From the NCBI RefSeq assembly GCF_002005225.1, contig NZ_CP019724.1, positions 3,226,501-3,290,500 of the forward strand: a stretch of 64,000 bases of DNA. The letters run 5' to 3'. Position numbers and translations under genes: made by a program. Position 1 is the stretch's first letter, and every line of letters begins with the position of its first letter. The notes under the pieces were generated by a model. That model ran no database searches. It was not told the DNA's origin and saw nothing but the letters and a program-made list of their open reading frames with translations. Below, one piece after another: positions 23,430-33,120 of this stretch. Origin of the DNA: Streptomyces pactum (lineage in GTDB: Bacteria; Actinomycetota; Actinomycetes; Streptomycetales; Streptomycetaceae).

Positions 23430-24030
23430 GCGCGGTGCCCTCCGTCAGGAGCTGGTCGATCAGCTGGTAGCTGCTCTCGGCTGCTTGCTCTACGCGGTCC
23501 AGCACCGCTTCGGCGCGCTCGGGCACTGTTCCTCGGTGGATGGCTGCGGTGATCTGGTTGAGGTTGCTGCCGATGCGGTTCAGCGCGACCGTGTGTGCCT
23601 CGAGGGCCTCGATCAGCGGGCGGACTGGGTCGTCCTCCGGGCTGCCGACCAGGCCCGCCTTGCCGAGGGCGACGGCCAGAGCGGCGTCGCCGACGAATCC
23701 GGCAAATTTCTGGCCGCGCTGGTGAGCTGCGGCGCTGATCACGCTTACAGCGGTCCGGGTGAAGCGGATGGTCTTCTCCTGGTCGCGCTTCTCCACGGTG
23801 CGCTTGCGGTTCATCAGGGCGGGCAGGACGGGGGCGTCGAGGTCCCGCCAGGAGGGCTGCTCGGCGGGCGGTTGGACATCGGCCGGCGGCTGGGTGCTTG
23901 GGGCGACGGAGTTGGGTGCGGGCGGGCAACTGGTCTCGGCTATGCCCTCCCCCGGCTCGGGCGCCCCCTGGCGCCCGGCCTTCTCCTCAGCCTCCCCTGG
24001 GGCGGGGGCAAGCGCGGACGAAGCCTCGTT
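23419..24030 (-). pseudogene. mobC-like mobilization gene, 3' part (split by IS630)
   Basis: The 203 codons from 24030 to the stop at 23419 encode the major part of a MobC-type accessory protein. A Pro/Ala-rich linker is followed by a helical domain (KRDQEKTIRFTRTAVSVIS, then LNRIGSNLNQITAAIHRG, the conserved N-x-N-Q-I motif of this family). The IS630 element at 24030-25201 separates it from its first 33 codons (25201-25299). Joining the two across one TA restores a 236-residue frame without error. The gene is probably non-functional unless a start within the IS allows a truncated product. Confidence 0.8.
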
Positions 24031-25201
24031 ACTGACTTCGGCTCGCCAGGGTGAATCTTTGCGAAGTCCCTGATGGGTCTGGAGCGGTGGCTGTATTCCG
24101 TGGTGTGTGAGATATGCGGATGGGGGCGGGCTGACCGCTGCGGGACGTCGGCGCCGGGAGTCGGTGCGGATGCAGGCGGCCGAGCTGTTCGAGCAGGAGA
24201 TCAAGCCGCCGGAGGTGGCACGGCGACTGCGGGTGAGCCTGAAATCGGCCTACCAGTGGCACCAGCTGTGGCGGGACGGTGGTCATGAGGCTCTGGCCTC
24301 CCGCGGCCCGAGCGGATCCCGTTGCCGGCTGTCCCCGCGCTGTCTGGAGAAACTGGCTGCGTACCTCGATGAGGGCCCGGCCGCCCACGGCTGGGTGGAG
24401 GACCAGGTGTGGACCGCGGCGAGGGTGGCCACGCTGATCGGCCGGAAGTTCCACGTCTCCTACAGCGTCTCCGGTGCCACGAGGCTGATGCACCGGCTCG
24501 GCTTCAGCCCGCAGGTCCCCGCACGGCGGGTCGCCGAGCGCGACGAGAGGGCCGTCACCGTGTGGAAGGAGGTGACCTGGGCGGAGGTAAAAGAGCCCGG
24601 GCGGCCTGCGGGGGCTACATCTGCTTCGAGGACGAAGCAGGGTTCACGCGGAAGCCGCCCCGGGGACGAACCTGGGGCCGGCGCGGGCACACCCCGGTCG
24701 TGACCGTCAGCGGGCGACGCTCGGGGCGGCTGTCGGTGGCCGGACTGATCGCCATGCGGCCCGGCTCCCGTACCCGGCTGTGCCACCGCCTGCGCGCCCA
24801 CCGGGCGGGCAGAGGCAAACGCCGCAGCATGGGCGAGCGTGACTTCATCGCGCTCGTCGACGGCGTCCACCAGCTCCTCAAGGCACCTATCGTGCTGGTC
24901 TGGGACCGCCTCAACACCCACGTCTCTCACGCCATGCGCAAGTTGATCGCCGAGCGCGCATGGCTGACAGTGTTCCTGCTGCCCGCCTACTCACCCGACC
25001 TCAACCCCGTCGAATGGGTATGGGCACACATCAAACGCAGCCTGGCCAACCTCGCCGTCGTCGCGCTCGACCGGCTCGAAGCACTCGTCCGTAACCGACT
25101 CAAGCGCCTTCAGTACCGGCCCGGCACCCTCGACGGCTTCATAGCCGGCACCGGCCTGACTCTCGACGAACCTGCCTCACCCTGACGAGCCGAAGTCAGT
25201 A
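24030..25201 (+). mobile_element. IS630-family insertion sequence within mobC
   Basis: The element is bounded by 23-bp terminal inverted repeats with one mismatch, 24032-24054 and 25177-25199 (CTGACTTCGGCTCG-C/T-CAGGGTGA). It is flanked by duplicated TA dinucleotides (24030-24031, 25200-25201), the IS630/Tc1-mariner hallmark. It is 1168 bp without the TA. The target TA lies in a small palindrome (GCCTC-GTTA-GAGGC once the element is removed). Confidence 0.9.
24107..25185 (+). CDS. IS630-family DDE transposase made by programmed -1 frameshift
   Basis: Two overlapping frames encode one transposase. The first (from GTG 24107) has an HTH region (PPEVARRLRVSLKSAYQWHQ) and ends out of frame at 24703. 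The second carries the DDE catalytic domain: Asp in CFEDEAGF, Asp in LVWDRLNTH, Glu in DLNPVEWVW. A slippery A-AAA-G at 24589-24593 lies just after an SD-like GGAGG (24583-24587), so ribosomes can shift -1 from the lysine codon at 24590. The fused product is about 359 residues, normal for the family. Confidence 0.88.
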
Positions 25202-25299
25202 GAGGCTCGTTCGCTCCAGCTTGCTGCTGATCGGCGGGTCAGGCCGAAGAATCCCTTGCGGTGGCGGACGGGGGAGTTGTCGGTGCTCGTTTCGGACAC
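25201..25299 (-). pseudogene. mobC-like gene, 5' part (first 33 codons)
   Basis: From the GTG at 25299, the frame gives 33 residues (beginning MSETSTDNSPVRHRKGFF) up to the IS630 junction, and continues in frame at 24030 on the other side. A CCGGAG ribosome binding site lies about 7 nt upstream. Only the removal of exactly one TA copy plus the element gives this frame. Confidence 0.72.
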
Positions 25300-25420
25300 G
25301 GTGGTGCTCCGGTAGTCGTGTGCGGTGGGGCTTCGTCACGTCCGTTGCATCCGTCCCGTAGCTGGTCAGGACAGGTACGGAAGCGGTCGCAGGTACGGAG
25401 TGATCCGTATCGGCAAGGAA

Positions 25421-25454
25421 CTCCGTCCCCGCGCTGACCTGCGCGGGGACGGAG
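25421..25454. terminator. 14-bp perfect hairpin between mobC and the DUF3631 gene
   Basis: CTCCGTCCCCGCGC (25421-25434) pairs with GCGCGGGGACGGAG (25441-25454) around a 6-nt loop. It follows the DUF3631 gene (stop at 25480) and can terminate it. Because it lies directly upstream of mobC and the relaxase gene, it could alternatively be part of oriT. The sequence 25300-25420 has no gene and includes short GGTACGGA and GTACGGAG repeats. Confidence 0.5.
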
Positions 25455-25479
25455 GCGACGGATTGATACGGAGCTGGTG

Positions 25480-27069
25480 TCAGCGAGTGGGCCTGGGGCC
25501 GGCAGGCCCACCGGGCGGCCCGATGGGCAACGTCCCCGACGGAGGCGTCGGTGGCTTGCCCTGGGCTCGACGTGCGACCACGGTCTCGCCGGCTGCGGGG
25601 ATCGGCTGGGCGGGGTCGGGGCAGTAGCGGGCCCAGGCGTCGAGGAACTGGTTACGGGCGTACGCCTTGGCCTGCCTGCCGTTCTCGAAGCGGTGGTTGG
25701 CCGGGCTGATGCCGAAGTCGCGCAGCAGGTTGGCCAGGTGGTAGGCGTTCAGGCCCTTCGTCCCGTACTCGGCCCAGGGCGCCTCGGCGTCCTGGATGAG
25801 GGCGGCGAGCAGATCGTGGCTGCGCAGAGCCTCCCGGTCGCCCTGCTGCTCGAAGACGCGGCGGATGTCCCGGAGCAACCGGGTCTTCAGGGTCGTCTGC
25901 TCGTCCTGGACCACCTCGTTCCGGGTCATCGCCAGGCAGGCGGCACGGGCCTGGGCGGGCCAGTGGCCGCCGGCCAGGTCGGCGACGATCACCAGGGGCT
26001 CCCAGGTGTCCGCGGCCCGGTCTTCGACCGGCATCGGTGGCACCAGCCGGTGCGCTGTCCCGCACAGCGGGGTCAGCCACGCGGCCAGTCGGTCGCGCAG
26101 CGCGTTCAGTTCCGGGACGGAGTGCCGGGAGCGGAAGGGGGCGACCTTCTCGCCGGGCTTGCGCTTCTGCATGCGGAGCACGACGGCGCGATCCATGATC
26201 GTGTCCGGCAGGTCGCCGATGCCTGCCAGCGCGGCCATGGCGAAGGTGGGGAACGCGGTGGGCTTGTGCTCCGGGCCGGAGATCCGCCAGGCGGGGCGGT
26301 TGCGCTGGTGGCCGGCGTTCAGCAGGCCCCGGAGGTCCTCCTTGTCGCCGGCCTTGGGGCCGAAGATGGTGTCGGCCTCGTCCACCAGCAGCGTCGGCGG
26401 ATCCTCGCCGATGATCCGGAAGACCACCGCCGGCGAGGTGTTCACCGTCATCATCGGCCGGGACACGGTCTCGTGGAGCACGTCCAGGACCCGGGACTTG
26501 CCGCACCCCTTGGTCGGTCCCACCACCGCCAGGCGCGGTGCGTGCTGGAGAGCCGGCTGGATATGGGAGGCCGCCACCCAGAGGGTGACTGCGGTCAATA
26601 CCTCCTCGCTCGGCAGCACCACGTACCGGCCGATCGCCGCACGTAGGTCATCCAGCAGCGCGGCTCCTTCTTCGGCCGTCTCGCCGCCCGTACCAGCGCG
26701 GTCCCCGGTCCCCGATCCGCCGTCGGGGACCACGGTCCCCGCAGATGCGCGGGGACCGTGGCTCTCAAGATTGGCTCGGAGAGCGCCGTGCTCGCCCAGA
26801 ATTCGGGGACCGGGTTCGGGGACCGGCGGACCGGAAGTCACTGTCCGGTCCCCGGCTTCCGGTTCGACGGGACCGGTCCCCAAGGCGCTGACCTGCGCAT
26901 GTTCCACGCTGACGGAGTTTCGGTCCCCGACCGGAACACCCGTCGAAGCAGGGGACCGTGACTCCGTTCGGTCCCCGTTGCGCCAGGGGATGCCCTGGCC
27001 GGGGACCGCGGGGGTGGGCCAGACAACCTCGGATGCGTTCGAGGCGGCGGGGGACGTAGGGTCCTCCAT
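25480..27069 (-). CDS. DUF3631-domain ATPase, probable replication/partition protein of the element
   Basis: This 529-residue protein has a low-complexity N-terminal 130 residues (Gly/Pro/Asp/Arg-rich, encoded by a GC-rich repeat array). A P-loop ATPase domain follows: Walker A GPTKGCGKS (184-192) and Walker B TLLVDEAD (226-233), then the helical DUF3631 region. DUF3631 proteins are common in actinobacterial integrative elements and resemble primase/helicase-type ATPases. A replication role is inferred. The ATG follows AGAGGA by 7 nt. It is transcribed away from the integrase block, ahead of the mob genes. Confidence 0.82.
   Translation of the reverse strand: MEDPTSPAASNASEVVWPTPAVPGQGIPWRNGDRTESRSPASTGVPVGDRNSVSVEHAQVSALGTGPVEPEAGDRTVTSGPPVPEPGPRILGEHGALRANLESHGPRASAGTVVPDGGSGTGDRAGTGGETAEEGAALLDDLRAAIGRYVVLPSEEVLTAVTLWVAASHIQPALQHAPRLAVVGPTKGCGKSRVLDVLHETVSRPMMTVNTSPAVVFRIIGEDPPTLLVDEADTIFGPKAGDKEDLRGLLNAGHQRNRPAWRISGPEHKPTAFPTFAMAALAGIGDLPDTIMDRAVVLRMQKRKPGEKVAPFRSRHSVPELNALRDRLAAWLTPLCGTAHRLVPPMPVEDRAADTWEPLVIVADLAGGHWPAQARAACLAMTRNEVVQDEQTTLKTRLLRDIRRVFEQQGDREALRSHDLLAALIQDAEAPWAEYGTKGLNAYHLANLLRDFGISPANHRFENGRQAKAYARNQFLDAWARYCPDPAQPIPAAGETVVARRAQGKPPTPPSGTLPIGPPGGPAGPRPTR
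26700..27007. repeat. Array of 13 GGGGACC/GGTCCCC sites inside the DUF3631 gene
   Basis: The 7-mer GGGGACC or its complement GGTCCCC occurs 13 times in 308 bp, starting at 26700, 26707, 26725, 26734, 26751, 26805, 26818, 26847, 26875, 26922, 26951, 26970 and 27001. Spacing is irregular and both orientations occur. The encoded protein segment is low-complexity and has several G-D-R triplets. It could be an iteron-like origin or a multi-site binding region for an element protein. Confidence 0.7.
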
Positions 27070-27083
27070 AGACGTTCCTCTCA

Positions 27084-27120
27084 GGTGAGGGACGGGACGG
27101 GCAAGGTCCCGCCCCTCACC
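27084..27120. terminator. Imperfect 15-bp hairpin between xis-like and DUF3631 genes
   Basis: GGTGAGGGACGGGAC (27084-27098) pairs with GTCCCGCCCCTCACC (27106-27120) with one mismatch and a 7-nt loop. It follows the xis-like gene on the minus strand and precedes the DUF3631 start, so it may be a terminator or attenuator between them. Confidence 0.5.
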
Positions 27121-27217
27121 GGTTCGTTCGTTCAGGGATGGGCGACGTGCAGGGGAATCTCCGGCCCTCGGCGTTGGCGCGCCGGGGGCCGTTGCTGTGT
27201 CCGGGACTGCTGGCGGC

Positions 27218-27412
27218 TCACGAGGCCAGGCCCCATTCCTCCTGGCCGTCGATCAGCGTGCGCTCGTAGCGCAGCAGCTCCGCCTCGGGGTACAGCACCC
27301 GCTTGCCGATCTTGATGCCGCGCGGCCCCTTCTGGATGTGGCGCCAGTAGCGGACGGTGCTCTCGGCCGTGCGGTAGCGCTCGGCGACCTCGGTGGTGGT
27401 CAGGTATCGCAT
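27218..27412 (-). CDS. MerR/AlpA-like excisionase (helix-turn-helix, 64 aa)
   Basis: The 64-residue product (MRYLTTTEVAERYRTAESTV, then VRYWRHIQKGPRGIKIGKRVLYPEAELLRYE) is the typical winged-helix fold of small excisionases and AlpA-type regulators. The recognition helix follows LTTTEVAERY, and the last strand has the usual G-K-R-V-x-Y. It probably directs excision of the island with the integrase 650 bp away. It is divergent from the XRE gene at 27534, sharing a 121-bp AT-richer promoter region. Confidence 0.82.
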   Translation of the reverse strand: MRYLTTTEVAERYRTAESTVRYWRHIQKGPRGIKIGKRVLYPEAELLRYERTLIDGQEEWGLAS

Positions 27413-27533
27413 GCATTCCCATTCGACTAGGCGACGATTCGATCTGCATAGAGTTGTACCCCAGGATCGGCGGTTACCCAAATCGGGAAGCTCATGTTTC
27501 AATTGGGATAGCGATGGTGATGATGGAGGTTCG
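27413..27533. promoter_or_regulatory. Divergent promoter region between excisionase-like and XRE genes
   Basis: This 121-bp region is more AT-rich than its surroundings. It contains the imperfect inverted pair CCCAAAT (27477-27483) and AATTGGG (27501-27507), a possible operator, and a TGGAGG ribosome binding site before 27534. It probably houses the excision/maintenance control switch. Confidence 0.45.
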
Positions 27534-28034
27534 ATGGCAGGCGACAAGCCCGAGGGTGGCGAAGTGCCACTGCTGTACAGCGAGGGGAACGTGGCCGCAC
27601 GCGTCGCCCTAGAGCGCGAGGTCAGAGGGTGGAGCACGACCGAGCTGGCGGAGCGGGTGACCAGAGCCGGCATCAAGATGAACCAGACAGCGGTCTGGCG
27701 CATCGAGAACGGCACCCCCCGCCGGCGCATCAACCTCGACGAGGCCCTCGCCTTCTCCCGCGTCTTCGAGCTTCCTCTCGAAGAGCTGATGTCACCGCCC
27801 CTGGAGGGGCTCGACATCGACAGTCGACGGCTCGTCCAAGAGGCCGTCGAGGCGTTCTACGAGGCCCGAGACGCGCGCGACCGCCTCCATCACGCCGTGG
27901 TCGCCATCGCCGACCACATCAAGGCCCATCCCGACAGCTCGCGGGCGATCCACGAGCAGTGCCTCCGCCTCATGGGCGACGAGCGCGACGCTCGCACGCT
28001 CAGCAGCGACATCGAGGACGACGGCCACTACTGA
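27534..28034 (+). CDS. XRE-family regulator, 166 aa
   Basis: Residues about 20-75 form an HTH_3 domain (VAARVALEREVRGWSTTELA, then MNQTAVWRIENGTPRRRINL). The rest is helical and acidic. TGGAGG lies 4 nt before the ATG. It directly precedes the integrase gene (24-nt gap) and is divergent from the excisionase-like gene, so it is a good candidate for the repressor controlling excision and integration. The island's other XRE genes (4746, 15049) are much longer and unrelated in layout. Confidence 0.85.
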   Translation: MAGDKPEGGEVPLLYSEGNVAARVALEREVRGWSTTELAERVTRAGIKMNQTAVWRIENGTPRRRINLDEALAFSRVFELPLEELMSPPLEGLDIDSRRLVQEAVEAFYEARDARDRLHHAVVAIADHIKAHPDSSRAIHEQCLRLMGDERDARTLSSDIEDDGHY

Positions 28035-28058
28035 CAACCGACAAGAAGGAGAGGCCAC

Positions 28059-29177
28059 TTGGCCAACATCCAGAAACGCCCCAACGGCAAATGGCGTGCT
28101 CGCTACCGCGACCTCGACGGCAAGGAGCACGCCCGCCACTTCGACCGCAAGATCGACGCCCAACGGTGGATCGACGAGGTCACGGCCAGCCTGGTCACCG
28201 GTCAGTACGTCGACCCGCGGTCGGCGAAGAAACCCTTCAAGGACTACGCGGAGGAATGGCGGGCCATCCAGCCGCACCGCCCTTCCACGGCCAAGGCGGT
28301 GGCCCAGCACCTGCGCTGCTACGTCTACCCGGCTTGGGAGAAGCGGGCACTCGGCGCGATCAAGCCCGGCGACGTACAGAGCTGGGTCACCAGCCTGAGC
28401 ACCACGCACGGGCTGGCCGCCAGCACCTCACGGACGGTCTTCAACACGGTCAACGCCGTCTTCCGGGCGGCCGTCCGTGACCGGATGATCCCTCACAACC
28501 CGTGCGCCGAGGCGAAGCTGCCCTCGGTGCCCCGGAAGAAGATCGTGCCGCTGGCCGTCGAGCAGGTGCGGACGCTGTCCGAGGAGATGCCCGCCCGGTA
28601 CAAGGGCCTCGTGCTGCTCGGTGCGGCCACCGGGCTCCGTCCCGGCGAGTTGTTCGGCCTCCAGCTCCGGCACGTGGACCTGCTGCACGCGACCGTCTCG
28701 GTCGAGCAGCAGATCCAGCAGACCGCCAAGCACGGCGTGTACGTCTGTCCGCCCAAGACCGCTCGCTCGCACCGCACGGTCCCGCTCCCCCGCATGGCGG
28801 TGGATACGATGAAGGCCCACCTGCGGGACTTCCCCGCCGATGGGCCCGAGGGCTGGATCTTCACGGCGCCGCAGGGCGGACCCGTGGTCTACACGCACTT
28901 CATGGACGGGTCCTGGCGGCCCGCCTGTGCGAAGGCCGGCATACCGAAGGGCACCGGACCCCATGCCCTCCGGCATCACTATGCCAGCCTGCTGATCAAG
29001 CACGGCGAGTCCGTGAAGACGGTCTCTGAGCGTCTCGGCCACACCAACGCGGCCATGACGCTGAACATCTACACCCACCTGTGGCCCGACTCCGAGGAGC
29101 GGACCCGGGCCGCCGTCGACAAGGCGTATGCGGACCAGTCCGCCGATGCCCAACCCCAGGTCGACGAAGCGGCGTAG
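28059..29177 (+). CDS. Tyrosine site-specific integrase of the island
   Basis: The 372-residue protein has an N-terminal arm-type segment (PNGKWRARYRDLDGKEHARH), a core-binding domain (about 60-150) and a catalytic domain. All catalytic residues are present: R194 (TGLRPGE), K233 (PPKTARS), H302-x-x-R305 (HALRHHY), H328 (LGHTN) and nucleophile Y338 (IYTHLW). The start is TTG, preceded by AAGGAGAGG. It lies 110 bp from the repeated ychF end (attR), consistent with using that sequence as its attachment site. Confidence 0.93.
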   Translation: MANIQKRPNGKWRARYRDLDGKEHARHFDRKIDAQRWIDEVTASLVTGQYVDPRSAKKPFKDYAEEWRAIQPHRPSTAKAVAQHLRCYVYPAWEKRALGAIKPGDVQSWVTSLSTTHGLAASTSRTVFNTVNAVFRAAVRDRMIPHNPCAEAKLPSVPRKKIVPLAVEQVRTLSEEMPARYKGLVLLGAATGLRPGELFGLQLRHVDLLHATVSVEQQIQQTAKHGVYVCPPKTARSHRTVPLPRMAVDTMKAHLRDFPADGPEGWIFTAPQGGPVVYTHFMDGSWRPACAKAGIPKGTGPHALRHHYASLLIKHGESVKTVSERLGHTNAAMTLNIYTHLWPDSEERTRAAVDKAYADQSADAQPQVDEAA

Positions 29178-29285
29178 CCGCTACCCCGCGCGCTGACCGA
29201 AGTCAGCACGCTGCGGACTCCGTGCGGACCGCAAAGGCCGCCCAACCCGCTCCGCCGCAGGTCAGACGGCCTTTCGCCGAACGTA

Positions 29286-30374
<1,089 letters not shown>

Positions 30375-30551
30375 GTTGCGACTTCCCGTACGTGAGGATG
30401 CGGAGGAGGTGGGGCGGGCCGGGCAGGGCCGATCCACCAGTCTACGGGGTGGCCGGTACCGGCCCCGCGCGGTGTCGAACGCTTGGCCAAGCTGTGCCCG
30501 ACGGCGTGTCTGTCGGGCTATTCGGCACATAAACCGACCTAAGTTGGTCCA

Positions 30552-31184
30552 GTGGAGCAACACGGGACGCGACCTGCGCAGTACGGACCGCGACGGGGCC
30601 GGGCGCCGCTGCCCCCGCAGGGGCGGGGAGCGGGCGGCGCCGCGGTCGGGCGGCCCGTCGCGCGCCCGGCCGGTCCGGGCGCGGGCGGCGATCCGCGCAG
30701 GCAGGCCGCGGCACAGCCGACGACGGCACGGCCGGTGGCGCGGTCCGGTCCTCCGGTGGTGCGGGCGCTGCGGGCTTTGCGCGGGATGCCCAATCCGAGG
30801 CTCACCGGACTGGGCGGCGGCCTGTTCTGCGCGGCGGTGATGCTCGTGCTCGGCTTCCTCGACCGGTCGCTGTTCGGCGCGTCCCTCACGGTGTACGGCG
30901 TGCTGTTCCTGCCGGTGAGCCTGCTCACGGCGCTCTGGGTGCGCAGAGGCGACCTGCTGACCGCACCCGTCGTCGTGCCGATCGCCTTCGCCGTGGGCCT
31001 GGTGGCGGTCGCCGACGGCGGCGAGGGGCTGGGCGGGCGCCTGATGGCACTGGTGACCGCCCTGGCCACCGAGGCAGGCTGGCTGTACGGCGGGACCCTG
31101 GTCGCCGGGTCGACCGTGATCGTGCGCAGGGTGCGGCTGCTGCGCCGCCGGGCCGCCGCCGCCCGGAACCGTCCGCCGGTGTGA
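30552..31184 (+). CDS. DUF6542-type membrane protein
   Basis: The 210-residue product has an Arg/Pro/Gly-rich cytoplasmic N-terminus (about 1-78) followed by four predicted helices (LTGLGGGLFCAAVMLVLGFL, VYGVLFLPVSLLTALWV, VVVPIAFAVGLVAV and AGWLYGGTLVAGSTVIV) and a short basic tail. This fits the small actinobacterial DUF6542 family of unknown function. It is divergent from ychF and converges on ppgK with 9 bp between stop codons. Confidence 0.85.
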   Translation: MEQHGTRPAQYGPRRGRAPLPPQGRGAGGAAVGRPVARPAGPGAGGDPRRQAAAQPTTARPVARSGPPVVRALRALRGMPNPRLTGLGGGLFCAAVMLVLGFLDRSLFGASLTVYGVLFLPVSLLTALWVRRGDLLTAPVVVPIAFAVGLVAVADGGEGLGGRLMALVTALATEAGWLYGGTLVAGSTVIVRRVRLLRRRAAAARNRPPV

Positions 31185-31193
31185 CGGCCGGGG

Positions 31194-31958
31194 TCAGCCC
31201 GCGACGGGCCGGCCGCTTCCCTCCGCCGCGCGCATCGCCGCGCCCACGATCCCCGCGTTGTTCTGGAGCTGCGCGGGGACGATCTCCGCCTGGACGCCCT
31301 CGATGTGGTGCAGGAACTTGTGCGCCTTGCGGCTGACCCCGCCGCCGATGACGAACAGCTCGGGTGAGAGCAGCATCTCGACGTGGGCGAGGTAGCGCTG
31401 CACGCGGTGGGCCCAGTGCTCCCAGGACAGGTCGTGGTCCTCCTTGGCCTTGCTGGAGGCGCGCTTCTCCGCGTCGTGGCCGTCCAGCTCCAGGTGGCCC
31501 AGCTCGCTGTTCGGGACGAGGACGCCGTCGGTGAAGACCGCGCTCCCGATGCCGGTGCCGAAGGTGAGCAGGACGACCGTGCCCTTGCGGTCGCGTCCGG
31601 CGCCGAAGTGCATCTCGGCGACGCCCGCCGCGTCCGCGTCGTTGACGACCGTCACGTCGAGCCCGCCGAGCCGCTCGCTGAAGAGGGCGCGCGCGTCCGT
31701 GTCGACCCAGTTCTTGTCGACGTTGGCCGCCGTGCGGACCATGGCGCCGCCCGTGACCACGCCCGGGAAGGTGAGCCCGACCGGTCCGGTCCAGCCGAAG
31801 TGCTCGACGACCTGTTTCACCCCCTCGGCCACGCCGTCGGGGGTCGCAGGGTGCGGGGTCAGTACCTTGCAGCGCTCCTGGGCCAGGTCGCCCCTGTCGA
31901 GGTCCACAGGGGCGCCCTTGATCCCGGATCCGCCGATGTCCACGCCGAAGATCTGCAT
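31194..31958 (-). CDS. ppgK: Polyphosphate glucokinase
   Basis: This 254-residue ROK-family sugar kinase has the actinobacterial PpgK pattern: the phosphate-binding [15 protein letters not shown] at the N-terminus, the sugar site LTFPGVV with NADAAG nearby, and the TFGTGIGSA adenosine/phosphate loop. It phosphorylates glucose using polyphosphate or ATP. The family-typical C-terminal IGGGVSRK segment is present. The gene is 29 bp downstream of ispH in the same direction and is probably co-transcribed. Confidence 0.93.
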   Translation of the reverse strand: MQIFGVDIGGSGIKGAPVDLDRGDLAQERCKVLTPHPATPDGVAEGVKQVVEHFGWTGPVGLTFPGVVTGGAMVRTAANVDKNWVDTDARALFSERLGGLDVTVVNDADAAGVAEMHFGAGRDRKGTVVLLTFGTGIGSAVFTDGVLVPNSELGHLELDGHDAEKRASSKAKEDHDLSWEHWAHRVQRYLAHVEMLLSPELFVIGGGVSRKAHKFLHHIEGVQAEIVPAQLQNNAGIVGAAMRAAEGSGRPVAG

Positions 31959-31987
31959 GGCACCACGTTACGACGGACGACTGACGG

Positions 31988-33004
31988 TCACGCCCCCGCG
32001 GTACCCGAGCCGCCCCGCTCCGCCACCAGGGACGTGGCCTCCTCGCGCAGGTCGCGGCGGAGCTCCTTGGGCAGCGAGAAGATGATCGACTCCTCGGCGG
32101 CCTTGACGATCTCCACGTCCTCGAAGCCGCGCTGCGACAGCCACTCCAGAACCTGCTCGACCAGTACGTCAGGGACGGAGGCGCCGGAGGTGACGCCGAC
32201 CGTGGTGACGCCCTCCAGCCAGGACTCGTCGATCTCGTCGGCGAAGTCCACCAGGTACGCCGCGCGGGAGCCCGCCTGCTTGGCGACCTCGACGAGGCGC
32301 TTGGAGTTGGAGGAGTTGCGCGAGCCGACGACGATCACCAGCTCGGCCTCGGCGCCCATCTGCTTCACGGCGAGCTGGCGGTTCTGCGTGGCGTAGCAGA
32401 TGTCGTCGCTCGGCGGCGAGATGAGCTGCGGGAACTTGTCCTTCAGTGCGTCGACGGTCTCCATGGTCTCGTCGACGGAGAGGGTGGTCTGGGAGAGCCA
32501 GACCACCTTCGACGGGTCGCGGACCTCGACCTTGGCGACGTCCTCGGGGCCGTCGACGAGCTGGATGTGGTCGGGGGCCTCGCCGGAGGTGCCGATGACC
32601 TCCTCGTGGCCCTCGTGACCGATCAGGAGGATGTCGTAGTCGTCGTTCGCGAAGCGGACGGCTTCCTTGTGGACCTTGGTGACGAGCGGGCAGGTGGCGT
32701 CGATGGTGGCGAGCCTGCCGCGCTCGGCCTCCTCGTGGACCACGGGGGCCACGCCGTGCGCGGAGAACATCACGATGTTCCCCGGGGGGACCTCCTCCGT
32801 CTGCTCGACGAAGACGGCGCCCTTCTTCTCCAGGGTCTGGACGACGTACTTGTTGTGGACGATCTCGTGCCGGACGTAGACGGGAGCCCCGTACTGCTCG
32901 AGGGCTTTCTCGACGGCGATCACGGCGCGGTCCACACCCGCGCAGTAGCCACGGGGGGCGGCGAGCAGGACACGGCGGCCGGGCGAAGCAGTCATGGCAC
33001 CCAT
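31988..33004 (-). CDS. ispH: 4-hydroxy-3-methylbut-2-enyl diphosphate reductase
   Basis: The 338-residue enzyme performs the last step of the MEP isoprenoid pathway, reducing HMBPP to IPP and DMAPP with a 4Fe-4S cluster. The three cluster cysteines are Cys21 (RGYCAGV), Cys105 (DATCPLV) and Cys203 (DDICYAT). The active-site Glu region (SAHGVAP, E-G-H-E-E) is conserved. The ATG at 33004 or 32995 could start translation (MGAMTAS). It is divergent from the permease gene at 33121. Confidence 0.96.
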   Translation of the reverse strand: MGAMTASPGRRVLLAAPRGYCAGVDRAVIAVEKALEQYGAPVYVRHEIVHNKYVVQTLEKKGAVFVEQTEEVPPGNIVMFSAHGVAPVVHEEAERGRLATIDATCPLVTKVHKEAVRFANDDYDILLIGHEGHEEVIGTSGEAPDHIQLVDGPEDVAKVEVRDPSKVVWLSQTTLSVDETMETVDALKDKFPQLISPPSDDICYATQNRQLAVKQMGAEAELVIVVGSRNSSNSKRLVEVAKQAGSRAAYLVDFADEIDESWLEGVTTVGVTSGASVPDVLVEQVLEWLSQRGFEDVEIVKAAEESIIFSLPKELRRDLREEATSLVAERGGSGTAGA

Positions 33005-33120
33005 CGTAAGGCCGCGTTCGGCGGGTCAGAGATCGCGTGGGTGCGACGTCGCCGGGGAGACTGGCGGGGACGTTGACGGGGACGTTCCGAGGCACAGTCC
33101 GATGCGCTGGCGGAGGCACG

